Part shown: piece by piece, positions 1-12,090 of the stretch
Position numbering within the stretch: position 1 is the first letter of the stretch
How the letters are laid out: the number at the start of each line of letters is the position of its first letter
Source: Bactericera cockerelli
Lineage: Eukaryota > Arthropoda > Insecta > Hemiptera > Triozidae
Assembly: GCA_024516035.1 (NCBI GenBank)
Contig: CM044961.1
Location: 1,238,020-1,302,019 of the forward strand
Direction: 5' to 3'
DNA: 64,000 nt
Notes under the pieces: generated by a model
The model's database searches: none
Told to the model about the DNA's origin: nothing
What the model saw: only the letters and a program-made list of their open reading frames with translations
Position numbers and translations under genes: made by a program

Positions 1-1175
1 TCTCCCTCTCCCTTTTCTCCCCCTCATTTCCATTCTCTCAACTCTTGTCCCTATGTAACTCTCGTCCCTTCTTTCAACATGCCCAATGCCCATGCCATTG
101 TAGTCTTCTTTCCTGGATCTTCTTTGACACTTCTGTTAGTTTGATCTTATTTCTTATGATTTTATCTTATTCTTATCTTATTCATCCCAATAAATATTAA
201 AATAAATAATAATAAAGTGTGGCTCATTCAAGATGAATCACATCAACAAAAAAACATAATGTTAGAAATTTCTCGGAAGTAAAAGGTACATTTTAATTTT
301 ATACTTACACCCTGTATATTAATATTATTCCATTATCTATAACTTTGAAAGACTCCACGTGCCTGTTATTCACTAGAAAATAATATTTAACTTTTCAAAC
401 AGACTTTCTTAACTGGAATTTGAATGCCTACTCTTTAATGAAGCGGTACTTCTCCGAATCAAAAGATTCACATTGGTGCGAACTACCGGAAAATTGTATA
501 TTCAAAAAGGCAGCTTGAGAAAAATTCCAAGAAAACTAACAAAGTTCTGAATTATTATTATGATTTTAGAAGTCATTTTGAAAATAATTCTAAGAAATTT
601 TGCATGTACCTACTTCATAAATTCGTTGTAGGTACTTCATAAAGGCTTACGAGTATTTTGAAATTATTTGTTTCCGGAACCTAGTTCTTGGTACGTTAAA
701 ACTTCTAGGTGGATAAAGATTTTAATTAAATTTTCAGGTTTTCTATTCATATAATAGTAAGTTATCAATTCTTTGGATTTTGCTATGGTCGTTAAAGGTA
801 CTTAAAAATGTTATTCCCTCTTCTACCAACTTTTTCCTATTTTTAACTTTTTGTTTTTTTTTCGGGTCAGCAGAAATATTAATAATTGTTGTTCGAGAAA
901 TCAAGGGGTACGATTCACCATAAATACCATTTTTTTGTTAAAAAAAACTAGAAAGAATGGTATAAAACCCCTTTCTTGGCCCTTCTGAAAAGGAGCCTGA
1001 CAAACTGACACGTCTTGCGTTTTAGCTTATCTTCATTTTATGATGGAAAGGTTTTTTCTGCTCTGCGCTACATTTTTTATCACACTAACCTTGCACAGAT
1101 ACTTTTAAACTTTTATCTCTCCCATATATACTATGTACTTAAACTTTGCAATCTCAACAATATACTAATGGAAAC
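1..1175. other. AT-rich DNA without recognised features
   Basis: No exon-like reading frame or structured repeat was recognised. It is either intron of the nAChR gene upstream of exon 16091 or intergenic. Confidence 0.5.
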
Positions 1176-1285
1176 CGACCTCAGCAGCTTGATCGATAAG
1201 ACGGCGGACTTGTAACCTGAAGGTCGGTGGTTCGAGTCCCGGTTTCAGCGTAGATTTAGTAAAGCGAGTTTGAGTAGTTATAAAT
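1176..1285 (+). mobile_element. tRNA-derived SINE, family A
   Basis: The head reads CAGCTTGATCGATAAGACGG, then CGGACTTGTAACC and the B-box-like GGTTCGAGTCC, followed by the family tail AGTAAAGCGAGTTTGAGTAG. The same head-tail pair recurs at 5930-6065, 14090-14215, 14370-14475, 26935-27140, 44735-44855 and in part at 27325-27385 and 57945-57995, on both strands. A dispersed SINE, not a functional tRNA gene. Confidence 0.75.
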
Positions 1286-1537
1286 CAATGTGTTTCTTTT
1301 GGTTATTATATCATAATTTTAATGGGTAGCACAGAATTATAGGACTTTTCTACATCTTTAATATCCCAATATCTTATTTTTGCCTATAAACATTAAAGCA
1401 GCTACTCATTTTTCCTCACGAGGTATGAGTGTACCCTGAGCACCCAAGTACAGAGCAGAAAAAAATCTGCCGTGCTGGGGATCGAACCTAGCTCACCGTG
1501 CGTAAAATGCCTAACTCACTCGGCTCCGGTGACTACT
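1286..1537 (-). mobile_element. tRNA-derived SINE, family G
   Basis: Read on the minus strand, a tRNA-like head with GGTTCGATCCCCAGCACGG is followed by CTCATACCTCGTGAGGAAAA, ATGAGTAGCTGC and a body with CCTATAATTCTGTGCTACCC. Other copies: 5570-5750 (-), 7880-9270 (+, interrupted), 18180-18325 (-), 57790-57845, 63945-64000 (-, cut by the window end). The tail is often (ATT)n. Confidence 0.65.
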
Positions 1538-1639
1538 CTATTGATATACTAAGGTTACCTGTTAAAAAAAATTCAAAACCTACGGTTTGATTTAATTCAT
1601 GCAAAAATGTTTTTTTATTTAGATAATCATTATTAAAAA

Positions 1640-1690
1640 ATATATCTCTCTCTCTCTCTCTATCTCACTCTCTCCCTTTCTCTCCCCAAG
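1640..1690. repeat. CT microsatellite
   Basis: A (TC)n tract with interruptions. Similar pyrimidine tracts occur throughout the window. Confidence 0.85.
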
Positions 1691-1829
1691 CATTCAAATT
1701 CTGCCCTATTTCCACCGAAAACCATTCAACCATTGCGTGATTCCTTCCCAACTATATCTCTCTTCCACCATTACAACAATCTCTTCCACTTGACAGAATT
1801 TTAAATACATCACGTTGAACGTCCATAGA

Positions 1830-2056
1830 ACCACTTATCCTATCCCTCAGCCCTTATCCTATCCCCCTTGTTAACCACTTGTCCTATCCCCCTTGTTCTA
1901 TCCCTTTGAATAACCACTTATCCTATCCCTCTGGTTAACCACTTATCCTATCGCTTTGGTTAACCACTTATCCTATCTATCTGGTTAACCACTTATCCTA
2001 TCCCTTTGGTTAACCACTTATCCTATCCCTCTGGTTAACCACTTATCCTAACCCTC
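1830..2056 (+). repeat. Minisatellite, ~26-bp unit, about 8 copies
   Basis: The unit GGTTAACCACTTATCCTATC plus CCTCT is repeated with point changes. Early units are degenerate, later ones nearly identical. Confidence 0.9.
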
Positions 2057-2214
2057 TATTAGCGAGCTGGTACTATCTACATCATAGATTAGAAAGGATG
2101 GTTCGAAGAGATTGCTAAAGGCAGTAACACCGCCCTTTAGTTAGGCCATGTGTATTTTTTCTACATTTTTTTTTATATTGTTTCCAGTTTGTATATTATC
2201 TGTTTGTATATAAA

Positions 2215-2560
2215 TGCCCTTACCTCACCCAGCCTGGGTAGCGCCGGAAATGCTAGCCTCACGAATTCGGAGGGAACAGAATTTTCTTGGTGAAAAGTCT
2301 GCCTCAACTGGGAATCGAACTCAGTATATCTGGACGAGAGTCAGTAGTCACAAATGTTACGCCACTGAGGCTGGCGAGTGATGAGAAGGAAATTATGCCA
2401 TTCCGGAAATAGAAATAAATCGATCTGAATTTTCCACTTCCTAACGCCAACGATTTTATTTGATTTAACGTCCTGGATCAGGACGGGGGTTTTACCCTCC
2501 ATTCGCTGGAATCGTATACCAGCGACCCACATTAACCTCACTCAGCCTGGTTAGGGCTGG
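2215..2560 (-). mobile_element. tRNA-derived SINE, family D (broken copies)
   Basis: Contains CTCACCCAGCCTGGGTAG, AACTGGGAATCGAACTC (B-box-like on the minus strand) and a second partial unit with ACCCTCCATTCGCTGG and CCTCACTCAGCCTGG. Related copies lie at 5130-5260, 30505-30832, 50985-51200, 51420-51760 and 57635-57765. Confidence 0.6.
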
Positions 2561-4235
2561 AAATTATTTTATCAAGACAACCTTGCTTTACTTTATGGCA
2601 TGTGATAGCGTGCATAAAAAGTGCAAAGGCTTTAGAATTAGGAAATACCTTGTTTATACTGCCGAGGTAAGACTGAAAAGTCTCTTTACTCCAGCAGTTA
2701 AACAGTCCCTTTACTTAAAAAAAAATCTGAGAAGGAAAAAAAAAGAATTTTTTTCTGTAAGAGTATATTCCTACATTCAGCAAAAAAAAGGCCACCCTAT
2801 GCCAACATGTTTCCAAGAAAAGCACAAATTATGGCAAAGAGTTTTTAAAAGTGAACACAAAGGCTTTAAATTTAAAACTCCCGAAATAGAAGGGACGCGA
2901 AACATAAATAGAACCTTTTTTTTCATTCTGAGAAATAAGGCAAAAGTTCACTCGTTTTTCCCCCCTCCGTTTGTTTAGAAGAAAAAAATCTAGCAATTAT
3001 TCAGGCTTAAGAGTCTGTTTGACCTTTTTCACTTAAAAAAAAAGTTTCGCACAAAAAATTACTGATATCAGTCTAATTTAGAGCTTTCCGGTTATCTATA
3101 AATTATTTTTTACTTTCTATTAGGTACCTATTGTTATAATCCTCGTCTTGACTATTATGAGACTTAGGCAAAGACAAAATAAAGACGGAAGAATGACAAG
3201 AATGAAGAATGTTTACAGTTTCCCAGCCAGACTGATATACTCGTAGATATGATACTGATATGATAGGTATTATTTAAATAAATATATACTCGTAATTTCC
3301 TTTTTTGTTTGTTTTGAGATGTTCTGTTGTTGTCAATGTCCAAAAATATCACAGTCCTCTCGCACGTACATCAAAGTCCAAACCGTTGCCAGAATCTTTC
3401 CAGTTCAAATCTCACGAGGGCTAAAAGTTCAAATCTCATGGGGGACGACAAGGCTCAACACAGAACACATCATAAGCAGTGAACATTTCCATCTATCATC
3501 CTTCTGGCTGAAAGTGCTTCAGTGGCTTTCGAAAACTTTGAGAGAAAGGCTCGGCTTTTTGTTTCCAGGCCCGGTCTAAGGGGCAAATATGAGTAGCCTT
3601 TTGTCAAACTGTTCAGTCACATGCAAAATACTGCAGGAGAATCAACAAAAAAAGCTTACAGCAGAAAATTTGAGGATTTCTAAATTTAAAAGTTGACTTC
3701 ATATATGAAACATTAAATTTGAGGAAAAATTTTCAACAAATTCAAGTAAGAGGGAATAAAATAAATAGTAAATTAGAAAGTTATTGATTAATTATGTACA
3801 TAAAAAAAGTAGTACATGGATCCGTGATGAATAATTATATTAGATTACACCCGATGTTTGGTTTTTCTCAATTATTTGAGTGTGTGACTACATAATAATG
3901 AGACTCTCAAGGTTAGTTGGAAGAAAATGCTTTGAGCATTAACCTCGCCTGATGATGAACTTAAATTACTGATCATTATTGTTTTTTTTTTTTTTTTGAG
4001 GAAGAAAAACTTTCCAAACCACTCGAAACACAAGCGTTGATTCAAATCAAGAGCCTGTGAAAGCGTTTCCTGCCCTCTAAAATCTCCAACACTTCTTTAG
4101 TTTCTCTATTCTGTTGCCCCGGAACCAATTCCTCATTACTTAGGGGCGCCGTGATTATTATTATTTTAATAATAACAAGTAAATATTAATAATGTACAAA
4201 ACCAAGAAGCTCCAGCCAGCTCTTCTCATTTGGTT
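2561..4235. other. AT-rich interval, no gene recognised
   Basis: A 131-codon open frame at 2583-2978 is Lys-rich with A-homopolymers and resembles no family I know; there is no splice or codon-bias support. A T17 run lies near 3981. Confidence 0.45.
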
Positions 4236-4237
4236 AA

Positions 4238-4520
4238 TGAAAACACCCCCCCCTCCGCCCCCCTCCCGCCCCTTTACCCCAACCCCCAGTACCGCCCCTG
4301 CAAACTGCAAGAGATAACTAATGTGCGGTGAGAAAATCTTTCGCCCCGCCCCTTCTCCCCCCCTCGAACCCCTTCTTCAACCTCTCAACGCCCCCCTCCC
4401 ACCCCTTCTTCTTACCCCTTCTTCAATATTTCTCGCACCCCCCCCCCCCCCCAAACCCGTTTCGACTCCCCTCCCCCCTTATTCAACATCTCAAAACTCC
4501 CCTGAGATCACGCACTAGTG
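4238..4520. repeat. C-rich tract with C homopolymers
   Basis: Alternating C runs and CCCTTCTT motifs, including C15 at 4438-4452. The complementary strand has many G-runs that could form quadruplexes. Proline-rich frames here are composition artefacts. Confidence 0.8.
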
Positions 4521-4639
4521 GGTTCCATTATTAACCTTTTGTGTCCCCCCTGGGCACTTGGAGACCCACGAAAAGTTTTGACGGTTCCACAGTGGAAGAC
4601 TTTGTTTGTGGCCTGTCGTTTTAATTGGAATGAAGTCTT

Positions 4640-4912
4640 TTCATTTCTCTTTTTCTCACTCTCTCTCTCTTTTAGTTATCTCTCTCTCTCCCATTCTCAT
4701 TCTCACTCCTCCTATCTTTTACCTCACTCTCTTTTAACTCTCTCTCTCTTTCTATCTCTCTCTTTCACTATCTGTTTCTCTCTTTCTCTCTCTCTTTCAC
4801 TCTCTCTAACTTTATCTCTATCTCTTTCTGTCTTTCTCTTTCACTTATATCTATCTCTTTCTTTCACTCTCTCTCTCTCTCCCTTTATCTCTTTCTCTCT
4901 CAAAAATCATCT
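4640..4912. repeat. CT-rich microsatellite block
   Basis: Imperfect (TCTC)n with TTTCTC and TCAC variants over about 270 bp. Confidence 0.9.
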
Positions 4913-5569
4913 CCATAATTAAAATATAAACATGAGTAGCACCCAAACTGCTGAGCCTCATTTTCTTTATTTAAATATTATTTTAAAAGGGATTTCCCTC
5001 TAATTTTTTTTTTTCAATTTTAATAAAAATTATACCTATTTTATTGTTATTATCTGAACTGGTTGCACGGCTTTTCGGTGAAATCCTTACAATTAACACT
5101 GCGAACTTAGTAGATCTACTGTAACCAGTTGATTCTATTTGGTTTTAATGTCCTGATTTGAGATGGATAATCAGTACGGGGTTTTTACCCTCCGTTCGCT
5201 GGGAATCGCACCAGCTACCCACATTAATCTCACCCAATGTTAAAAGATATAATGTTACTATGTTAATGTTACAAGTTATAATGTTACCCAGTGATTCTTA
5301 CAAAATTAAATAAATCAAGCAAAGTTATTTATAACTCCCCGAAGAATTTCCAAAGCAAAATTTCAAGTTTCCTCCTGTTTGTCATAATAATATTATGAAG
5401 ACTAAGTGATAGCAGTCTAAGAGTAGTGCTTTACTGATTTATAATTATTATTATACTATCATGCTATCGTATCTAGGAAAATAATCCCTTACCATGCGAT
5501 GGCGCAAATTAAGATACTGGATGTCCAAGTATTTTTTATTTTAAAAAAATCTGAATTATAATAATAATA

Positions 5570-5750
5570 ATGTGTTCTTTGTGTTATTATATCACAGTTT
5601 TTAGTGGGTGGCGCAGAATTATAGGACTTTTTCCATACCTTTTAATATCTTAATATCTTATTTGTGCCCATAATTCCTCCACTGGTCCGCGGCTCTAATT
5701 CAAGCAGCTATTCATTTTTCCTTACGAGCTACTCATCCCCTCATGGATTT
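5570..5750 (-). mobile_element. SINE family G, partial
   Basis: Shares GTGTTATTATATCACA, GCGCAGAATTATAGGAC and TTCCTTACGAGCTACTC with the 1286-1537 copy. (TAA)n precedes it and the tRNA-like head is missing. Confidence 0.6.
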
Positions 5751-5779
5751 TAAGACTAAGAAGTAGTGAGAATAACAGA

Positions 5780-5910
5780 CGGGGAGTGAGAAGGGGAGGG
5801 AGAGAGAGAGAGTGAGAGAGGGAAAGAGAGAGAGATTAAGATAATAAGAGAAAATAATGAGAGAGAGATAGAAAAAGATTCAAAAAGATTCAAAGAGAGA
5901 GAACCTTCCA
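5780..5910. repeat. GA-rich microsatellite
   Basis: Imperfect (GAGA)n with AAAGATTC repeats. Confidence 0.85.
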
Positions 5911-5929
5911 CTGATGAGTATTATGTTAT

Positions 5930-6065
5930 TATATTTGTGTTAATCACTTTCATGATATCACAACTACTCAAACTCGCTTTACTAAATCGCTGAAACCTGG
6001 ACTTGAACCACCCACCTCCAGGTTAAAAGTCCGCCGCTTTATCGATCAAGCTTCTGAGTTCGGTA
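5930..6065 (-). mobile_element. SINE family A, minus strand
   Basis: The reverse complement gives CTTGATCGATAAAGCGGCGG, a degenerate B box (GGTTCAAGTCC) and the tail AGTAAAGCGAGTTTGAGTAG. Confidence 0.7.
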
Positions 6066-6244
6066 CTGAAGGGTATTATTATTAGAAGGAGAGGGAGTGA
6101 GAGAGAGAGAGAACGGATCATTATTATTCCAAGAACAGAATTGGAAAAAAAACATTGGAATTGAAAAAACACGTCCACAGTAGAAAATTGAAACCCCATT
6201 GTGCTCACTGTGAGTACTTATGTTTCCAAACTTAGCAATGTATA

Positions 6245-6492
6245 TCTATACTTATAAAAGAGAGTTTCACTCACTGACTGACTGACTGACTCACTCACTG
6301 ATTCATCACTGTTTCTCCGAACTACTAAGTCCTAGGAAGCTGAAATTTGGTAGATAGCTTTGTCTTATAGTCTAGATGTGCAATAAGACGGGATTTTTCG
6401 AAATTCCCACTACAACACCTGCCATTGGCGAAAAAGGATTTTTTGCTTTCACGGCCATGCCTCGGCCCGCAAAGTGGGCGACAGCCCGCTAG
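6245..6492 (+). mobile_element. Non-autonomous Helitron (~248 bp)
   Basis: Begins TCTATACTTATAAAAGAGAG after an A and ends GGGCGACAGCCCGCTAG before a T. This fits the Helitron rule of insertion between A and T with 5' TC and 3' CTAG; a short GC-rich hairpin (CGGGC...GCCCG type) lies just before the 3' end. It contains (GACT)n at 6268-6290. No coding capacity. It resembles widespread insect non-autonomous Helitrons. Confidence 0.75.
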
Positions 6493-6639
6493 TACATTAT
6501 ACGTATATAAATAAAATTGTATGTACATTGTACAAGTACATTTTACAAAATTATATTAGGAATTTGAAGCCCAGAAAAAATCTAACAGTTAAAATCGACT
6601 TTAAACCCAAGTTAAAAAAATCAAGGGTCGTATAATAAT

Positions 6640-6825
6640 CTTTCTTATTTGCCATTTCTCTAACTCTCTTATTCTTTTTCCTTTTAAATCTCTCTCACTC
6701 TCTCTCTCTCTACTGCATTCTCTCTAACTACCTTTTTTCTCTCTTTCCCATTTTCTCTTTTTCTAACACTCTTATTCTTTTTTCGTTTATCTCTCTCTTT
6801 CCTCTTCCTCTTCCTCTCCCTCTTA

Positions 6826-6856
<31 letters not shown>

Positions 6857-6900
6857 TCTCTCTTTCTCTCTTCTCTTCTCTTCCTCTCCCTCTAACTCAC
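6640..6900. repeat. CT-rich microsatellite block
   Basis: Imperfect (TC)n and CTCTTC repeats; a segment around TCTAACTC-CTTATTC is repeated. Confidence 0.85.
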
Positions 6901-7880
6901 ATTCGACAATTTTCTAAATTGAAAGGTACACTGCAAATTGAATAAAAGAAAAGGTATTGCTATTCAGGGACCTATTGCTTAGAGCTGACCGTTTCCCAAT
7001 TCAGAAAATAACAATACCCATGGAATACAAAATGTACTTAGCTAAGAGTTACTCGTGTATGTAACATTATACATAATATTATTATGTACAATACATGTAC
7101 AATTGTACATACATAAAACTTAGGTCTATCCATCTATCTATCTTTTATTAGATTTTAGTGGTGCATGTGAACATCTAATGTCATACACACGACTTTAAGT
7201 GTAGTAAAGCTAGCTACATGAGATCTATGAGCTAGTCTAACTACTTGGTAGTTAACGCGCTAGTCTAAGCACCCCCAGACGAAAAAAAAAGACAGGATTC
7301 TCTCAAGTCCTTGCTCGTACACAATAAAAATCATCACACATTTCTAGAATAACTAATGCGTAATTAATACGATTGGCATGGTAAAAAAGCTCAAACTCTT
7401 TAGATATTTCTTTATTTACACTTCATTTTTTTTTACAAAACAATCAACGACAACAAATTAATAACAATAAAAAATTTAAAAAAATGTACAAAAAAAGAAC
7501 AATATTAATTATTTTTAGTTACAATTGTTATGTAATCCGGGCGAAGTTAATGCCTTGAGCATTCTCTGTCACTTAACCCCGGTTACTGAAAGAGCGGCTC
7601 TTTAAACCCCATTTTAGTCCGGTTTATGTGGCAGCACCCCCAAATCATTTTCCCACCGGCCGCGCCTGGTATTTATTATAATTACTGACAAAATCCAAAT
7701 TCTTGCCTTTAAAAAGATCCCCGAAATTCCCAAGTCTTCCACTGTTCCAGGCTAATCCCAGCCGGACTATATCCCGCCTGCAGTCGCTTTCCAGCGCTTT
7801 CCCTGACGGTCTCACTTGTGACTTTCTCATTAATTATCCGCCGCGCCGACGGTTTTACGACGTACGTGGTCTGACCCTTT
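6901..7880. other. No recognised gene
   Basis: AT-rich DNA with short palindromic ATGTACAATTGTACAT-like repeats near 7080-7115. Nothing else supported. Confidence 0.4.
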
Positions 7881-8053
7881 CACTCCCACGACAGATGTTC
7901 TTATTTACTTATTTTGGCCACTCATACCTCGGGAGGAAAAATGAGTAGCTGCTTTAATGTTAGCAGCGACCATGCGCGGATATAGGGGGGGCACGGGGGC
8001 ACGTGCCCCCCCAGATTTTTTCGGTAAGCGGTGTTTCTCAAATTTCATTATAC

Positions 8054-8485
8054 CTAATCCCGTTAAAAAAAAAGATCTCAATGAGTTAGGGGGCATGGGC
8101 CCCAAAATAATTCGCCATTCTAAGACTAATCCCGTTAAAAAAAAAGATCTCAATAAGTTAGGGGGGCACGGGACCCAAAATAATTCCCAATTCTAAGACT
8201 AATCCCGTTAAAAAAAAAGATCTCAATGAGTTAGGGGGGCATGGCACCCAAAATAATTCCCAATTCCAAGACTAATCCCGTAAAAAAAAGATCTCAATAA
8301 GATAGGGGGGCACGGGACCCAAAATAATTCCCAATTCCAAGACTAATCCCGTAAAAAAAATCTCAATAAGTTAGGGGGGCACAGTAGCCAAAATAGTTCC
8401 GAATTCTAAGACTAATCCCGTAAACAAAAGATCTCAATAAGTTAGGGGGGCACGGGACTCAAAATAATTCTCAATTCTAAGACCA
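8054..8485. repeat. 72-bp tandem repeat, 6 copies
   Basis: The unit starts TAATCCCGTTAAAA and includes GATCTCAATGAGTTAGGGGG, CACGGGACCC and CAAAATAATTC. Copies begin at about 8054, 8127, 8199, 8273, 8344 and 8413. Confidence 0.9.
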
Positions 8486-9039
8486 ATAAGAAAAAACTAA
8501 ATAATAAAGTTGTCAAATCCACACAGATTGTCCGAGAAACCTGAAATTTTACCCATAGGTCCATTTGGATCAGATAATATACAGGTTCAGCTACACGGGG
8601 CAAGGACAAAAAATGGATGGGTGACAAAAAAAAACCACTTTTTGACTGAAATTTTTTCCTCAAAATTTGTCGTGACGGCGCCACGGCGGCGGCGTATCAA
8701 CTCTAAAAGAGAAAGTTTTAGCAAGGGTTCAAGTTTTCATTTGAAATATCAATCACGAAATTCTGATGAGCCGTTCTTGAGCTACGTTGAGTAAGGACAT
8801 AAAATGGATGGGTAAACAAAAAGTTTTTTACTTTTTTTGACCTGAATGACATTTTTTCTCGAAATATGTCGTGACGAACTATCAACTCAAAGCGAGAGTG
8901 TTTTTGCAAGGGTTGGAGTCTTCATTATTGATTGACATATTGATCGCGAAATTCTGATGAGCCATTCTTGAGCTCAAGTAAGGACAAGAAATGGATGGGT
9001 GACACAAAAAATATTGACATTTTTTTTGTGTGCGTGTGT

Positions 9040-9080
9040 GTGTGTGATGGGTTTGCGAAGCGGCGGGTGCAACCCGCTAG
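9040..9080 (+). mobile_element. Helitron-like 3' terminus
   Basis: GCGGCGGGTGCAACCCGCTAG followed by T: a GC-rich hairpin (GCGGGT/ACCCGC) ending in CTAG-T, like the 6245-6492 element. The 5' end was not found. Confidence 0.45.
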
Positions 9081-9755
9081 TTAGGTATATTGTGCGATTG
9101 TGCCCCCCCAGTACAAGAGGGCTATATCCGCGCATGGCAGCGACCAATGGCGGAATTATAGGCAAAAATAAGATATTGGGATATTAAAGATGCGAAAAGT
9201 CCTATGATTCTGCGCTACCCAGTAAAATTGTGATATAATAACACAAAGAAACACATTATTATTATTATTAATTTTGGCCTGTTTGGGTGGTATTTAAAAA
9301 GTCTCTGAACATCTTCGGTCAGTCTGAAAAGAAACTATGTATAATATAAAATAGTCTATTAGGCAAAATCTCAACGGTAACCGATAGCAAACAAGTCATG
9401 CCAGATTCGTAATCAGCACCTCAAAATCATTGGATTTGATATGTCACATTGCCCATCTAGAATGAATAGTAGAAAAGTTAGTCTTGGGACCCTCCCAAAA
9501 TACCGGTAAATTGGGGTCGGGTTCCGAAAAGTTCATGATATCAAAAAATGATCATATTATACCACTATTATTTTTTTTTTACAAGAAAAAGTTGTTCTTA
9601 CAAAAATTTCATACCTCTTATCATTTAGCCAGAACGGCCAAACGCCAAATGGAGGTCGAAAGGACACCATTGGCGGGACCAATTTTTTTCAAAAGTTTCG
9701 TTCTGCGTCCTTTATATATCTATGACCTCTGCACCGAATTTCTAGTATCTAGCTA

Positions 9756-9795
9756 ATGCCGTTCTCGAGATGACGCCATCTCAAGAACGGCATTC
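9756..9795. repeat. Hairpin of about 18 bp per arm
   Basis: AATGCCGTTCTCGAGATG and CCATCTCAAGAACGGCATT are near-perfect inverted repeats around a 3-base loop. Confidence 0.8.
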
Positions 9796-10069
9796 GTCGA
9801 TGGCGCGTTGAATGCACCGGTTCTCGTAGGATTACCTTTTTTTTTTAATTTTAGCATCGCTATCAACTACATGGTCAATTATTTATATCACAACCGGTGA
9901 GCTGGTGTATCCATACAGCCAACTAGGCCGTGAATTTTCCAAGATTTTGTTACATTTTCAAGAATTGGTAATAGGTTACAATCCCTGCTAGAGCTAAAGG
10001 CTAAAATGTCATCAAACGTTTGAATTAATGACTTTTTTTAATGCTCTACGAATTAATTTTCCTCCACCA

Positions 10070-10640
10070 GACCCATTTTTCTTTTACTTTCCTTTATTTT
10101 ATTTACACAATCTTTTCTTATTTTCTTTTCTCACATTTTTTCTTCTACATCTTTCGTAAGCTCTCCTATTCTTTTTGAGAAATATTCCACTTCTCTCTAT
10201 CTCTCTCTTCCTCTCTCTCTCTCTCTCTCTTTTATTTTTCTTTATTAAATTTTATTAACACGATCTTTTCTTATTTTCTTTTCTCTCATTTTTTCTTTTA
10301 CATCTTTCGTAAGCTCTCCTATTCTTTTTGAGAAATATTCCACTTCTCTCTATCTCTCTCTTCCTCTCTTACTTTTATTTTTCTTTATTTTATTAACACG
10401 ATCTTTTCTTATTTTCTTTTCTCTCATTTTTTCTTTTACATCTTTCGTAAGCTCTCCTATTCTTTTTGAGAAATATTCTACTTCTCTCTCTCTCTCTCTC
10501 TCTCTCACCTATTTTTCTTTGTTTTATTTACACAATCTTTCCTTATTTTCTTCTCTCTTCTTTTCTTCTACATCTTTCGTAACCTCTCCTTTTCTTTTTG
10601 AGAAACATTCTACTTCTCCTTTCTCTCTGTCTCCCTTTCT
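10070..10640. repeat. Pyrimidine-rich tandem repeat, 4 units of ~140-170 bp
   Basis: Each unit holds CACAATCTTTTCTTATTTTC or a variant, CATCTTTCGTAAGCTCTCC and TTTTTGAGAAATATTC, followed by a CT tract of variable length. Starts near 10075, 10240, 10378 and 10510. Confidence 0.88.
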
Positions 10641-11240
10641 TCCTCTTTCTGTGTATCGCTTTAAACACTGAGACCTAATGAGATCTATTGTGACAAATTA
10701 TAAAATATTAATTTACCAAAATCTTTCCTTTTTTACCAATAATTTTAATATAATGATGATTCTCTTTCGTTTTTCTTTGTTTTTTTTTTTTTAGCATTTC
10801 CTCCTTTAATCTTTTTTCCCTTTCTTTCATTTTTCCTCAGCTACATTTTTTAATTAAAAAGCTTTAAAATCTCACCATAGTTTTATATTGCTAAATGCCA
10901 TTTTTTCGCCATTTCATTTCATAACTTACCTCTCTTCTCCTCTCTCTTACATAGCCACTCACTCTGTCTTTCTCTCTCTCTCTCATACCCACTCTATCTC
11001 TCTATCTCATATTTTTGCCGTTCTTTATTTATGTGCAAATAAAAAACGCAACAAATTTATTGAATTTCAGACACAAATTTATTCATATGCATTTCGGAGC
11101 GTCTTCTAACTCACTTGACTTACTTCCCATAATGAGTGAACTGTGGGAAATTCCTCATTGTGAAAATGAACTTGATGCAGATTTTGTGCCTAATCAAACA
11201 CCTCGGCCGAGTTGTGAAGAACGCCTAGGTATATGAAGAA

Positions 11241-12086
11241 AGAGACAGCGCGGTATTCAGTATTTCTTCATATTTTTCATGAGCATCATTGTTCTTCAGA
11301 ATTCAAACTGTACAAGTACATTCAGTACAAAATTTGTATTCTAATGTTCAAAACGGTTCAAAGAAAAGCATTGTTTTTTTTAACCACCTAAAATTAAAAA
11401 AAAAAAAAAAAAAAAAATCATTTAAGAATATATTATAAATTTTATAAAATAAATAAATATTTTCACAATAAATTCGAAAAGCTATGCAATAATTCTATAT
11501 ATTTACTTTGAAGGGTAAATTTGATGTCATCAGTGATGCTACTTGATTTATAAGAACCTGATGCTGCGATTTTTTTATTGTTTTTTTTTTTTTTTTTAAA
11601 CTATTAAAGGTATTTTTTACCAAGATTCAACTTTATCATTTTGGTTATCAATGGAATCACTTTTAAATAGAAAGCTGATTCTTTTGAGTAAAATTTACTA
11701 AGATTCGTCAGCGTTTCAGGTGTTTTAAATTTTGGAACATCTCTAATTAGTCTAAAAACACCATCAACAAAAATGTCTATTTGAAAATAAAACTTTAAGA
11801 TCTTTTTAGCTACCGAAGGAAGATTAGATACCGAATGACAGAGACTACCGACCATGTGCAGAAGAGGAGAAGATATCGACGGAACTTCTAGCCGATCCAT
11901 CTTGGAAGCAGTTGGCAGATTCGCAAACCCACCTCGGAAGAAATCTACTCCCAGTCCTCGACACAGATACCTTAGCCAGAGCTGTGTTAAGTTGACAGCC
12001 CACCATAAGGGATTTTGACAGTGGCACAAAACGAGACAAAACGTTCAGCCATATTTAGTCAAAAACCGTTCTGGTGGGCTGTAAAA
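11241..12086. other. No recognised gene
   Basis: Includes A27 (about 11394-11416) and T runs. A 141-codon minus-strand frame (11604-12029) matches no family I know. Confidence 0.4.
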
Positions 12087-12090
12087 TTAA

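Larger units (their letters stand above)
7972..9136. mobile_element. hAT-like element with 8-bp target duplication, inserted in a family G SINE
   Basis: Inverted ends CATGCGCGGATATAG (from 7971) and CTATATCCGCGCATG (to 9136) are flanked by direct repeats GCAGCGAC (7963-7970, 9137-9144). The outer flanks join into a family G SINE (ATGAGTAGCTGCTTT on the left, GGCAAAAATAAGATATTGGG on the right). The interior has six 72-bp repeats, three GACAAAAAATGGATGGG segments and a Helitron-like CTAG end. No transposase frame. An 8-bp duplication is typical of hAT; a 9-bp reading would suggest a Mutator-like element. Confidence 0.65.

Noticed and set aside
2583..2978. 131-codon open frame
   Set aside because: Lys-rich, driven by A homopolymers; no motif, no codon bias and no splice support.
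4321..4922. Proline-rich and Ser/Leu-rich frames
   Set aside because: Direct translation of C-rich and CT-rich tracts.
10888..11236. Two short frames including one ending SCEERLGI
   Set aside because: Slightly exon-like composition near 11130-11235 but no recognised domain, no splice pair and no homologue I can name.
11604..12029. 141-codon minus-strand frame
   Set aside because: No recognisable family; overlaps AT-rich DNA next to a MITE.
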